DNA of 64,000 nucleotides, taken from contig NZ_JABEQK010000007.1 of NCBI RefSeq assembly GCF_014174275.1, positions 178,151 to 242,150 of the forward strand, written 5' to 3'. Position 1 is the first letter of the stretch. Each line of letters starts with the position of its first letter. The translations under genes and the position numbers were made by a program. Source of the stretch: Gluconacetobacter takamatsuzukensis (GTDB taxonomy: Bacteria > Pseudomonadota > Alphaproteobacteria > Acetobacterales > Acetobacteraceae). Positions 8,977 to 17,130 of the stretch are shown piece by piece. The notes under the pieces are model-generated. The model saw nothing but the letters and a program-made list of their open reading frames with translations. It did not search any database and had not been told where the DNA came from.

Positions 8977-9828
8977 ATGACCATGCGTATCGGAAACCAT
9001 CCCAATAACCTGCATCTGTTCCTCGCCGCCCAGTGGCCCGGTTTTCTCGACGGTCTGGACGCCGCCTTCGTTCCCTATGCCGAGGGCCGGGCCAGCGCCG
9101 CCCTGCTGGCCACGGGCGAAATCGATATCTGCGGCACGGGATCGACCCCACCCATCCTGGCACAGGCCGAGGGCGCCGACATCGCCTACCTCGCCGCCTC
9201 GGCCCCCCGGCCGGCCAACGGGGCGCTCGTCGTCGGGGCCGATGCCGCGCCGATGCGGGCGGCAGACCTGCGCGGCAGGCGGATCGCGCTGCTCGACGGC
9301 TCGTTCCATACCTATCTCCTGGCCCGCGTCCTCGAAGATGCCGGCCTGGCCCTGTCCGACGTCGTCCGGGTGGAACTCTCGCCGGCCGCCTCCATGCGGG
9401 CGCTGAATCGCGGCGAGGTCGATGCCTGGATCGCAATGGCCCCGCATCTCGACCGCGCACTCGCCGACGGCACCATCCGCCTGCTGGCCCGATGCGGCGA
9501 TTTCATCCCCAACCGCTCGGTCTTCTGGACCCTGCGCGGCCGCCTCCCCGACGCCGCGCTCGACCGGTTTGTCGAACGGCTGGCGCTGCTTGGGCAGCAG
9601 ATCGCGGCCGACCCCGACCGCGCGGCAAGGCTGCTGGCCGAAACCGACGACCCCGACGATATCGGGGCATGGCGCCGCATCGTGTCCGCCCGCGACTGGC
9701 GCATGACGCCCGCCGACGCCCCCATCCTGGCCGAACAGCAGCAGGAGGCGGATATCCTGTACCGCCACGGCGCGCTCCCGGCCCCGGTCAGCGTCGCGGC
9801 CGCCGCACGCCGGCCCCATCGCCCCTGA
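8977..9828 (+). CDS. SsuA/NMT1-like substrate-binding protein without signal peptide
   Basis: About 283 aa with the periplasmic-binding fold of sulfonate/nitrate/thiamine-precursor type: GEIDICGTGSTPPILAQAEGADI followed by ADLRGRRIALLDGS and YLLARVLEDAGL. The start at 8977 has GAGGGGG upstream. The protein starts directly with the first beta strand (MRIGNHPNN), so no export signal is seen; the upstream in-frame extension (8896) is polar and does not supply one. First gene of an operon with an SsuD-like enzyme. It could be a cytoplasmic binding protein or use a missed start. Confidence 0.65.
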   Translation: MTMRIGNHPNNLHLFLAAQWPGFLDGLDAAFVPYAEGRASAALLATGEIDICGTGSTPPILAQAEGADIAYLAASAPRPANGALVVGADAAPMRAADLRGRRIALLDGSFHTYLLARVLEDAGLALSDVVRVELSPAASMRALNRGEVDAWIAMAPHLDRALADGTIRLLARCGDFIPNRSVFWTLRGRLPDAALDRFVERLALLGQQIAADPDRAARLLAETDDPDDIGAWRRIVSARDWRMTPADAPILAEQQQEADILYRHGALPAPVSVAAAARRPHRP

Positions 9829-9857
9829 CGCGGGGCGCCCCAAAGTCGGAGAAGATC

Positions 9858-10994
9858 ATGAACGTCCTCTGGTATATGTGCGCGCCCGACGGCGCCTATC
9901 CATGGCGGCCGGAGGGATCGCGCCAGGTCGATTACGGCTATTTCCGGCAACTGGCCCTGGCATACGACCATCTGGGCTATACCGGCGCGCTGTTCGCAAC
10001 CGGCTCGCACGATGTCTGGGTTCTCGCCTCGGCCCTGCTGCCCCTGACCGAGCGCATGAAGTTCCTGGTCGCGATTCATCCCGGCCTGGTCCCGGTCACG
10101 CTGCTGGCCAAGATGGCCGCCACCCTCCAGGAATTTTCCAACGGCCGCCTGATGCTGAACATCGTGTCCGGCGACGCCCGGATGCTCGGCGCCTACGGCA
10201 TGGATCTCGCCCACGACGCGCGCTACGACATGGCCGACGAATATCTGGCCGTCTGGCACCGGCTGATGCGCGGCGAAACGGTGACCCATTCCGGCCCCTA
10301 CGTGAAGGTGACCGACGCGCGGGTCGCCATGCCCGTCGGCACCTCCATCGCGCCGCCGCCGCTCTGGTTCGGCGGCTCGTCCGATGCCGCGATCGCGGTC
10401 GCCGCCCGCCATGTCGATACCTACCTGTCATGGGGCGAAACCCCCGAGCAGATGGGCGCCAAGATCGCACAGGTGCGCCAGGCGGCCGAACGCGCGGGCC
10501 GAACACTCTCTTTCGGCATCAGGCTCTATGTCATCGTCCGCCGCACGGACGCGGAAGCGTGGGAGGCCGCGTCGTTCCTCTACGACCAGATGGATGAGGA
10601 CTCGATCCGCGCGAACCAGGCCCTGCTCAGGAATACCGATTCCGTCGGCCAGCAGCGCATGTCCGCCTTGCACGGCGGCATCAAGCCGCCATCGCCGCGC
10701 GCGCTGGAGGTCGCACCCAACCTGTGGTCCGGCATCGGCCTGGTCCGCCCGGGTCCGGGAACGGCCATCGTCGGCTCGCCCGATACCGTGATCCGCACCA
10801 TGGAAGCCTATCGCGCGGTCGGGGTGGATACCTTTATCCTCTCCGGCATGCCATTGCTGGAAGAAGCCTATCGTTTCGGCGAAATGGTCCTGCCCCGGCT
10901 GCCCGTCGAACGCGCGGAACGGTCGGCGAAACGCTTCACCTGGTCGACCCTGTTCGACCGCGCATCCGATCAGACGCCCGGAGCATCCCGATGA
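9858..10994 (+). CDS. ssuD: FMNH2-dependent alkanesulfonate monooxygenase-like (LLM class)
   Basis: A 378-aa TIM-barrel flavin monooxygenase. Family marks of SsuD are present: GRLMLNIVSGDA (about 95-106), APPPLWFGGSSDAAI (about 165-179), VDTYLSWGETPEQMGAKI and FGIRLYVIVRRT. SsuD cleaves alkanesulfonates to aldehyde and sulfite using FMNH2 from a partner reductase, which is not found nearby. GAGAAGATC precedes the ATG at 9858. The stop overlaps the next start by four bases (ATGA). A related LLM enzyme acting on another sulfur compound is possible. Confidence 0.8.
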   Translation: MNVLWYMCAPDGAYPWRPEGSRQVDYGYFRQLALAYDHLGYTGALFATGSHDVWVLASALLPLTERMKFLVAIHPGLVPVTLLAKMAATLQEFSNGRLMLNIVSGDARMLGAYGMDLAHDARYDMADEYLAVWHRLMRGETVTHSGPYVKVTDARVAMPVGTSIAPPPLWFGGSSDAAIAVAARHVDTYLSWGETPEQMGAKIAQVRQAAERAGRTLSFGIRLYVIVRRTDAEAWEAASFLYDQMDEDSIRANQALLRNTDSVGQQRMSALHGGIKPPSPRALEVAPNLWSGIGLVRPGPGTAIVGSPDTVIRTMEAYRAVGVDTFILSGMPLLEEAYRFGEMVLPRLPVERAERSAKRFTWSTLFDRASDQTPGASR

Positions 10995-11305
10995 TCCTCG
11001 ACGAACGCACCTACGCCATCCATCCCGCCCATGTGAAAGATTATCTCGACCTGTACGTGGCCGAGGGCATGGAATTGCAGGTCAGCCATCTCGGCCACCT
11101 CGTCGGCTGGTTCACGACCGATATCGGAACCGTCAACGAAGTCGTGCATATCTGGCGCTATGAAGACCTGGCCGATCGCGAGCGGCGGCGGCAGGCCATG
11201 GAGCAGGACCCCCGCTGGCAGGCCTTCCGCGCCAGGGCGGCCGGCTACGTGCAGACGATGCGCAGCCGAATCCTCCGCCCCACGGCCTTCTCGCCCATGC
11301 GCTAG
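10991..11305 (+). CDS. NIPSNAP-family protein
   Basis: 104 aa with the NIPSNAP ferredoxin-like fold: LDERTYAIHPAHVKDYLDLY at the start, a conserved GWFTTDIGTVNEVVHIWRYEDLADRE core, then DPRWQAF. Small stand-alone NIPSNAP proteins often accompany monooxygenases and may act as dimeric accessory factors. Translationally coupled to the ssuD-like gene through ATGA at 10991. Confidence 0.75.
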   Translation: MILDERTYAIHPAHVKDYLDLYVAEGMELQVSHLGHLVGWFTTDIGTVNEVVHIWRYEDLADRERRRQAMEQDPRWQAFRARAAGYVQTMRSRILRPTAFSPMR

Positions 11306-11352
11306 GCCGGCGCCTTCCCCGACCCATGATCCCCAAAGGCGCGAGGCGGCAC

Positions 11353-12318
11353 ATGCACGGCATGAACAGACGAACGGCCCTGTTCTCGGCCGCCATGCTG
11401 CTTCTGGGGCGCGGCGCAGGCCGCGCGGCCGACGCGCCCGCTGCGGTGCGGATCGGCTGGCTGAAAGGGGCCAGCGACCTGACCCTGAGCAAGGCGCGCG
11501 GCACGATCGAGCGCGCGCTGGCGGCCCAGGGCGTCGCCACGCAATGGGCCGGCCCGTTCGCCGCCGCGGCCCCGGCCGTGCAGGCCCTGGCCGCCGATGC
11601 GATCGACATCACCGTCGGCGGCTCGACCTCCAGCGTGGCGGCCCTGGCCGCCGGCGCGCCGATCGCCCTCTTCGCGTATCAGAAGATGGCGGCGGGGGCC
11701 GAGGCAATCGTCGTCAAGGCAGACGCGCCCATCACGACCATCGCGCAGCTGGCCGGCCGCAAGGTGGCCGTCAACAAGGGCGGAACGGGCGAATACCTGC
11801 TGCTCCGGGCGCTGGAAACCGCCGGGCTCGACCCCGCGCGCGTCAAGCGGGTCTATCTTCCCCCCAATACGGCCGCCGGCGCGTTCGATGCCGGCTATGT
11901 CGATGCGTGGGCGACGTGGGACCCATACCTGACCCTGGCCCTGCGCGACGGCCACGCCCGCATCCTGGCCGATGGCGGCGCCATCCGGTCCGACAACGCC
12001 ATCACGACCATCGCCAGCCGCAATTTCGTCGCCCACAGGCCCGCCCTCCTGCGCATCGTCCTTGCGGCGCTCGAAGAGGATAATCGCTGGGCCGTGGCCC
12101 ACCCCGACCAGGCGGGCGCCATCTGGGCCGCCATCATGGGCCTCCCTCCCGACACCGCACCGGCACTGGGCAGGAACAACGCCGTCCCCACCCATGCGCC
12201 CACGGCCGCCGATGTCGCGCAGATCGCCCGCATCGCCGATTGCTACGTGGCGAATCACATCATCGCCCAGCGCCCCGATCTCGCATCCGCAATCGTGGAA
12301 TTCCCAGCCGCACGCTGA
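11353..12318 (+). CDS. Sulfonate ABC-type periplasmic binding protein (SsuA-like)
   Basis: About 321 aa with an N-terminal export signal (NRRTALFSAAMLLLGRGAGRA, with a possible twin-arginine) and an SsuA/TauA-type domain: VGGSTSSVAALAAGAPI, TIAQLAGRKVAVNKGGTGEYLLLRALETAGL and AFDAGYVDAWATWDPYL. It would bind an organosulfur ligand in the periplasm. GAGG precedes ATG 11353; ATG 11362 is the alternative. No SsuB ATPase or SsuC permease gene is next to it. Confidence 0.78.
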   Translation: MHGMNRRTALFSAAMLLLGRGAGRAADAPAAVRIGWLKGASDLTLSKARGTIERALAAQGVATQWAGPFAAAAPAVQALAADAIDITVGGSTSSVAALAAGAPIALFAYQKMAAGAEAIVVKADAPITTIAQLAGRKVAVNKGGTGEYLLLRALETAGLDPARVKRVYLPPNTAAGAFDAGYVDAWATWDPYLTLALRDGHARILADGGAIRSDNAITTIASRNFVAHRPALLRIVLAALEEDNRWAVAHPDQAGAIWAAIMGLPPDTAPALGRNNAVPTHAPTAADVAQIARIADCYVANHIIAQRPDLASAIVEFPAAR

Positions 12319-12395
12319 AGTCCGCCGCAGACGGCACGCAACCGGGCCCGGTCCGCCGAAATCCGGCGCCCGGCCGCCTTCACGCGCCCGAATAG

Positions 12396-12420
12396 TATAT
12401 AAAAATATATATTGACCACG
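12396..12420. promoter_or_regulatory. AT-rich operator, copy 2
   Basis: Near-identical to 8858-8882 (23 of 25 positions; differences at the 10th and 19th base). Located 110 bp before the TonB-dependent receptor start. The pair places the receptor under the same control as the ssuD operon. Confidence 0.7.
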
Positions 12421-12444
12421 CCGAAAAGGCATCCTACCAATGCG

Positions 12445-12460
12445 TGTGATATAAATTACA
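12445..12460. promoter_or_regulatory. CRP/FNR-like site upstream of TonB receptor
   Basis: TGTGATATAAATTACA matches the TGTGA-N6-TCACA pattern with one mismatch and lies between the AT-rich operator and the receptor start. Assignment is by resemblance only. Confidence 0.35.
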
Positions 12461-12530
12461 CAAAAATAAAAGTGAATACAGCACGCATCGCCGTCCGGCC
12501 CCCGTCAGCCCCGTCGCCAAGGAATACAAG

Positions 12531-14927
12531 ATGAGGTCGCCTCTGTTTTCATCTGCCTCCACGCTTGCGTTCACGCTCGGGGCGATCTGTGCGGGCCTCC
12601 CCTCCGACCGCGCGGCGGCGGCCCCAACCGACCGGCCGGCGCACAAGGCCCGTCCGGCGCCCGCCCGCCCCGCCCACAAGCCCGCGCCACCGCCGGCCAC
12701 ACCCCCGGCCGAGGAAAGTGTCGCCGTGGTCGCGCAGCGTCGCAGCCAGCCGATGCAGGACGTGCCGATCACCCTCTCGGTCGTCACGGCGGACCAGATG
12801 CTCAGGGACGCGCAGTTCAACCGCACCAGCGACGTGGTCAAGTTCGTGCCGAACGCACAGGCCCAACCCACCGAAGGGCCGGAGCGCCCCCGCTGGTTCA
12901 TCCGCGGCATCGGCACCAACAGCACGGTCGCCAACAGCGTCAACCCGGTCGGCATCTATTACGACGACGTGTATATCGCCAACGTCTATAACCAGGGCTT
13001 CCCGCTTTTCGATCTCGCACAGGCCGAAATCCTGCGCGGCCCACAGGGCACCCTGTGGGGCAAGAACGCCAATGGCGGGGCCATCGACTATATCTCCCGC
13101 GCGCCCGAATTCAGCCGCAGCGGGTTCGTGAAATTTGGTTACGGAAGCTTCAACCATTCGCAGGAGCAAGCTGCCGTCGGCGGCACCCTGATCCCCGGCA
13201 AGGTCGCCGGCCGGTTCTCGTTCTATGCCGACAATACCGATGGCTGGCAGAAGAATCTCTACGACGGCACCCGCCCCGGCGGCGGCCTGGACACCGCCGC
13301 GCGCGGCCAGTTGCTGATCACGCCCGACGACGACCTCAAGATCCTGCTGAACGCCCATTTCCGCCGCTACGAAGGCACCGTCCTGCCGCAACCCTATGTC
13401 GCCGATTCCACGACCATGGGCGGCGGGTTCGGCAACCCGGCCACGGTCTACATGCCGGGCTACAACACGCCCCAGTCGGTTCCCCACCTGAAATACGATC
13501 AGGTCTACACCATTCCCGCCCCCGAGGCCCTGCGCGAATATGGCGGCCTGTCGCGCATAACCCTGACGAAACCCGGCTATACGCTGACCTCGATCACGGC
13601 GGCCGAAACCAACGACCGCACGCAGGGCCAAAGCTACCCCGACCTCGCACCGCCCCCGGGGCAGGTGCCCTATATCCGTTCCCTCAACACCGGAAATTAC
13701 TGGCAGGCTACCGAGGAACTGCATATCGCCTCCCCCAAGGAACGGCGCTTTCTCTGGATGGCCGGCCTCTACGGGTTTCTCGAACATCTGAACAGCCTCA
13801 ACGCCACGGCCTATTACGCCTACCCCGTCAACGCGGCGGGCGTGCAGCAGCCTCTGTCGGTTCCCCCCTACAGCAATTACCATTACGACCAGAACTGGAA
13901 AAGCGGCTCGGCCTTCGCCAACAGTTCCTACCAGATCACGAAAAAGCTCAAGGCCAGCGCCGGCGTCCGCTGGTCGATCGAACATATCGACATCCAGGAA
14001 CGCTATTACGCCGCATCCCCCGCCAGCGGCCCGGCCACGGGAACCGACCTGCGGCAGATCCCCGGCAACGCACCGCTGACCTATGCGCCACGTGATCACA
14101 ATACTTTCCGCAACTGGACAGCCGATTTCACGCTCGACTACGCCTTCACCCGCGACGCGATGGCCTATTTCCGCTTCGCATCGGGCAAGATGCCGGGAAA
14201 TTACGGCTTCAGCGGATACACGCGCGTCCCCGGCCAGACCATTTCAGCCGTGCAGATCTTCCAGCTCAACCCCGAGGCGATCAATTCCTACGAACTGGGC
14301 GTCAAGAGCCAGTGGTTCGGCCACAAGCTGACGGCCAACGCCGATATCTTCCGCTACGATTACACCAACGCCCTCGTCAACGTGCCGACATCGATCGGCT
14401 CGGGCATTACGGCAGTCATCTACAAGAATGCCGGGGCCGCCCTCATCCAGGGCGCGGAGGTCCAGCTCGACGCCGCACCCGTCGCCGGGCTGCATGTGGG
14501 CAGCAATATCGGCATCCTGCACGCGCGCTACACGTCGCAGGAATCCCCCTCCGACGGCATATTGGGCGCCCGCATCCCGCGCTCGCCGCATATCAGCCTG
14601 ACCGGCTACATCAACTACAATATTCCCCTGCCGCGCGGCAGCGTCACCCTCGGCGGCGATTTCCAGCTTTATACGAAACAGTATTTCTTCACCTCGGTCG
14701 CAACCCAGACGCAGGACGACCTGTTGCAGCAGCGCGCATACAGCCTCGTCAACGCGCATGTGACATGGTTCCCGCTGAAGACCCGGCGCCTGTCCTTCGA
14801 CGCCTCGGTGCTCAACGTGGCCAATACCGGCTATCGAACGCTGTCGATCACGCCCTTCAACGGCGTCACCGCCTTCACCTACGGCCAGCCCCGCAGCTTC
14901 TTCCTCCAGGGCGCCTACCAGTTCTAG
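12531..14927 (+). CDS. TonB-dependent outer-membrane receptor
   Basis: A 798-aa receptor: signal peptide (1 to about 30), proline/alanine-rich linker, TonB-box-like EESVAVVAQRR (about 62-72), plug domain (PMQDVPITLSVVTADQM ... FIRGIGTNS ... EILRGPQGTLWGKNANGGAI), then a 22-strand-type barrel ending in the aromatic QGAYQF. Barrel class resembles the FecA/FyuA-like receptors used for diverse ligands, not only siderophores. The shared operator with the SsuA/SsuD-like operon suggests uptake of an organosulfur compound; this is inferred. Its TAG stop interlocks with the stop of the convergent Nudix gene. Confidence 0.85.
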   Translation: MRSPLFSSASTLAFTLGAICAGLPSDRAAAAPTDRPAHKARPAPARPAHKPAPPPATPPAEESVAVVAQRRSQPMQDVPITLSVVTADQMLRDAQFNRTSDVVKFVPNAQAQPTEGPERPRWFIRGIGTNSTVANSVNPVGIYYDDVYIANVYNQGFPLFDLAQAEILRGPQGTLWGKNANGGAIDYISRAPEFSRSGFVKFGYGSFNHSQEQAAVGGTLIPGKVAGRFSFYADNTDGWQKNLYDGTRPGGGLDTAARGQLLITPDDDLKILLNAHFRRYEGTVLPQPYVADSTTMGGGFGNPATVYMPGYNTPQSVPHLKYDQVYTIPAPEALREYGGLSRITLTKPGYTLTSITAAETNDRTQGQSYPDLAPPPGQVPYIRSLNTGNYWQATEELHIASPKERRFLWMAGLYGFLEHLNSLNATAYYAYPVNAAGVQQPLSVPPYSNYHYDQNWKSGSAFANSSYQITKKLKASAGVRWSIEHIDIQERYYAASPASGPATGTDLRQIPGNAPLTYAPRDHNTFRNWTADFTLDYAFTRDAMAYFRFASGKMPGNYGFSGYTRVPGQTISAVQIFQLNPEAINSYELGVKSQWFGHKLTANADIFRYDYTNALVNVPTSIGSGITAVIYKNAGAALIQGAEVQLDAAPVAGLHVGSNIGILHARYTSQESPSDGILGARIPRSPHISLTGYINYNIPLPRGSVTLGGDFQLYTKQYFFTSVATQTQDDLLQQRAYSLVNAHVTWFPLKTRRLSFDASVLNVANTGYRTLSITPFNGVTAFTYGQPRSFFLQGAYQF

Positions 14928-15334
14928 CGCGCCAGTGCCGCCACCGCCTGCCGCGTCGCCTCGGTCAGCGGCGCCGGCAGCGCCCCCAGCGAAAACCACC
15001 CCCAGTCCGCCAGCGCATCCGGCTCGCGGATCGCCGGGATGCCGTCGCGGATGGCGGCCAGAAAGACCGGGGCAACCCAATGGCTGGCACGCGCCCGGTC
15101 GATCTGGTCGACGACGCACAGCAGCCGGGTCAGGCCGATGACGATGCCCAGCTCCTCCCCGATCTCGCGGATCACGGCATCGGCAACCGTCTCGTAGGGG
15201 TCCAGCTTGCCGCCCGGCAGCCCCCAATGGCCGGCCTCCGGCTCGCGCCGGCGCAGGACCAGCAGCAGCCTGCCGTCGTCCAGGATGGCGGCGCCGCAGC
15301 CCACGCGGGGGGAGGGGAGAATGCTGTCAGTCAT
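14924..15334 (-). CDS. Nudix hydrolase
   Basis: About 136 aa with a complete Nudix box, G-x5-E-x7-REIGEELGI, spanning GGKLDPYE to the REIGEELGI motif (about residues 42-64 from ATG 15334). It hydrolyses a nucleoside diphosphate linked to X; the WGLPGGKLD form is common in CTP/ADP-ribose pyrophosphohydrolase relatives. An upstream ATG at 15346 is an alternative. Convergent with the TonB receptor; the two stop codons share a CTAG tetranucleotide at 14924-14927. Confidence 0.85.
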   Translation of the reverse strand: MTDSILPSPRVGCGAAILDDGRLLLVLRRREPEAGHWGLPGGKLDPYETVADAVIREIGEELGIVIGLTRLLCVVDQIDRARASHWVAPVFLAAIRDGIPAIREPDALADWGWFSLGALPAPLTEATRQAVAALAR

Positions 15335-15500
15335 GGCCGCCACCATAACCAGAAGAGGGACAAAAATGGAAACGATCCGTTTCCGGCATTTTTGTTATTG
15401 TATTGCGGCGCGTCCGCTATGTGTGGATGGAGCCGAACGACAGGGCACCGCCCGCCCAACCGTCCGGCATGAATTGTTCCAGATTGCGGAGTTCGTCTTC

Positions 15501-16106
15501 ATGAAGCGCAGCGCCTGTTCGCTTTTCACGGCCCTGGCCCTTGCCGGCCTTCCCCTCGCCGCAGGGGCGGCAACCGCCCCGGCCGAGGTACAGTCGGGCC
15601 ATTACGCGGTCGAACCCGGCCATACCCAGGTCGGCTTCTCGGTCCTGCATTTCGGCTTCACCAATTATGCGGGCCTGTTCTCCACCGTGTCGGGCACGCT
15701 GGACCTGAACGTGAAGAACCCGGCCGCCTCCAGCCTGTCGGTCACCATCCCCATCGCCTCGGTGCAGACCACCAGCGACGTGCTGAACGGCGAACTGAAG
15801 GGCGCCGAATGGTTCGACGCCGACAAATTCCCCAACGCCACCTTCGTCTCGACCGGCGTGAAGCTGACGGGCAAGAGCGACGCCATCGTGGCCGGCAACC
15901 TGACGATCCACGGCGTGACGAAGCCCGAGACGCTGAAGGTCCATTTCATCGGCGCCGGCGTGAACCCGCTGGACAAGAAATACACGACGGGCTTCGAGGC
16001 CACGGGCACCGTCAGGCGCAGCGATTTCGGCGTCAGCAAATACGTGCCCTATGTCAGCGACGAGGTCACCCTGCGCATCGCCGGCGCCTTCGAAAAGCAG
16101 GACTGA
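15501..16106 (+). CDS. YceI-family periplasmic protein
   Basis: 201 aa with a clear signal peptide (KRSACSLFTALALAGLPLAAGA) and the YceI lipocalin-like domain: HYAVEPGHTQVGFSVLHFGFTNYAGLF, FDADKFPNATFVST, LTIHGVTKPETLKV and RSDFGVSKYVPYVSDEVTL. YceI proteins bind isoprenoid-type lipids. GGAG at 15488-15491 fixes the start at 15501; the open frame running upstream to 15207 lacks support. Confidence 0.88.
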   Translation: MKRSACSLFTALALAGLPLAAGAATAPAEVQSGHYAVEPGHTQVGFSVLHFGFTNYAGLFSTVSGTLDLNVKNPAASSLSVTIPIASVQTTSDVLNGELKGAEWFDADKFPNATFVSTGVKLTGKSDAIVAGNLTIHGVTKPETLKVHFIGAGVNPLDKKYTTGFEATGTVRRSDFGVSKYVPYVSDEVTLRIAGAFEKQD

Positions 16107-16168
16107 CCCTCGGCCCCCATGCACCGCGCGGCATGAAAACCTGCCACGGTACGTTTCGATTGTGGTAT

Positions 16169-16194
16169 GATGGCGATGCACGGGTATCGCCATC
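16169..16194. repeat. 9-bp perfect inverted repeat
   Basis: GATGGCGAT (16169-16177) and ATCGCCATC (16186-16194) flank an 8-nt loop just downstream of the YceI gene; GGATGGCGATCC recurs at about 16212. No T-run follows, so it is not called a terminator. Confidence 0.5.
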
Positions 16195-16247
16195 TCCCGC
16201 TCTCCCCCCTAGGATGGCGATCCGTTCAGGACAGAGGGATACCGGAC

Positions 16248-16433
16248 ATGCGACGTGGTGACGAAGATGGCATTATGTCGGAAGCCAGCCTGCTCCTGGC
16301 CGAAATCCAGTCGGATGTGGAACAGATCAACCGGCGCGCCCAATCCACCCCGCAGACACCCGACATCCTGCGCCAGGGCATCGCCGCCCTGGCCGACAAG
16401 ATCGACGCACTGTGCGACCTGAGCCGCCGCTAG
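16248..16433 (+). CDS. Small hypothetical protein
   Basis: 61 aa, mostly helical and acidic, with heptad-like spacing (LLLAEIQSDVEQINRRA ... GIAALADKIDALCDLSRR), suggesting a small coiled-coil or dimerising protein. GAGGG at 16234-16238 supports ATG 16248; ATG 16275 would give 52 aa. No family recognised. Confidence 0.5.
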   Translation: MRRGDEDGIMSEASLLLAEIQSDVEQINRRAQSTPQTPDILRQGIAALADKIDALCDLSRR

Positions 16434-16452
16434 GCGCCCAGGTCCCGCCCGC

Positions 16453-17046
16453 CTACCGCCTCCCGCACTGCGCGTCGACCAGCAGGCGCGCGCATTCCCC
16501 CACCCGCGCCGCCGGGCCCGGCGGCGGATAGGCCTGCCCCACGACAAAGGCCCCCTCCATCAGCAGGACCAGCCCGTCCGCCAGCGCGTCCGCGTCGGCC
16601 GCCCCCATCTGCCGGGCGCGCTCCACCAGCCAGTCCCGCACCTCGTGCTTCAGGCGCGCGGCCTCCTGCCGCACCGGGTGCGCCCGGTCGGGATAGTCCA
16701 GAATGGCATTGGTCAGCGCGCAGCCCCGATAATCGGCGGCAGCGGAACGCGCGGCCAGCGCGTCGAAATAGGCCAGCACCTGCGCGCGCGCATCGTCGGG
16801 ATGCGCCGCCCGCGCAGCGGCGACCCGCTCCCAGAAAGAGCACTGGTAATCGGCCAGGAATGCCGCGGCCAACCCGTCCTTCGAGCGAAAGGCCCGATAG
16901 AGCGACGGCTTGGTCACGCCCGCCGTCTGCACGATCTCCTCCACCCCCACGGCCCGGATCCCCTGCCGATAGAACAGGTCGCGCGCCGATTGCCGGATAC
17001 GCTCCGCCGCGCTCGGGCGTCGGGCAGGGGACGGAGAAGAGGACAT
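16453..17046 (-). CDS. TetR-family transcriptional regulator
   Basis: About 197 aa: N-terminal TetR HTH (RIRQSARDLFYRQGIRAVGVEEIVQTAGVTKPSLYRAFRSKDGL) and a ligand-binding domain with the TetR_C pattern ACALTNAILDYPD ... VRDWLVERARQMG. It is divergent from an MFS transporter gene and a palindrome lies between them, so local repression of the transporter is likely. Start set at 17046; the longer frame to 17130 would run into the operator. Confidence 0.85.
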   Translation of the reverse strand: MSSSPSPARRPSAAERIRQSARDLFYRQGIRAVGVEEIVQTAGVTKPSLYRAFRSKDGLAAAFLADYQCSFWERVAAARAAHPDDARAQVLAYFDALAARSAAADYRGCALTNAILDYPDRAHPVRQEAARLKHEVRDWLVERARQMGAADADALADGLVLLMEGAFVVGQAYPPPGPAARVGECARLLVDAQCGRR

Positions 17047-17069
17047 GAGCAGAACCCGCTTGACGATGT

Positions 17070-17081
17070 TACCGATCGGTA
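17070..17081. promoter_or_regulatory. TetR-type operator palindrome
   Basis: TACCGATCGGTA is a perfect 12-bp palindrome, within GTTACCGATCGGTACGTAAC, between the divergent TetR and MFS genes. TACCGN2CGGTA forms are common TetR-family operators. Confidence 0.7.
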
Positions 17082-17130
17082 CGTAACCTGACGCACCTGC
17101 CACCAGCAACGCAACCAACCGGTCAGTCAT

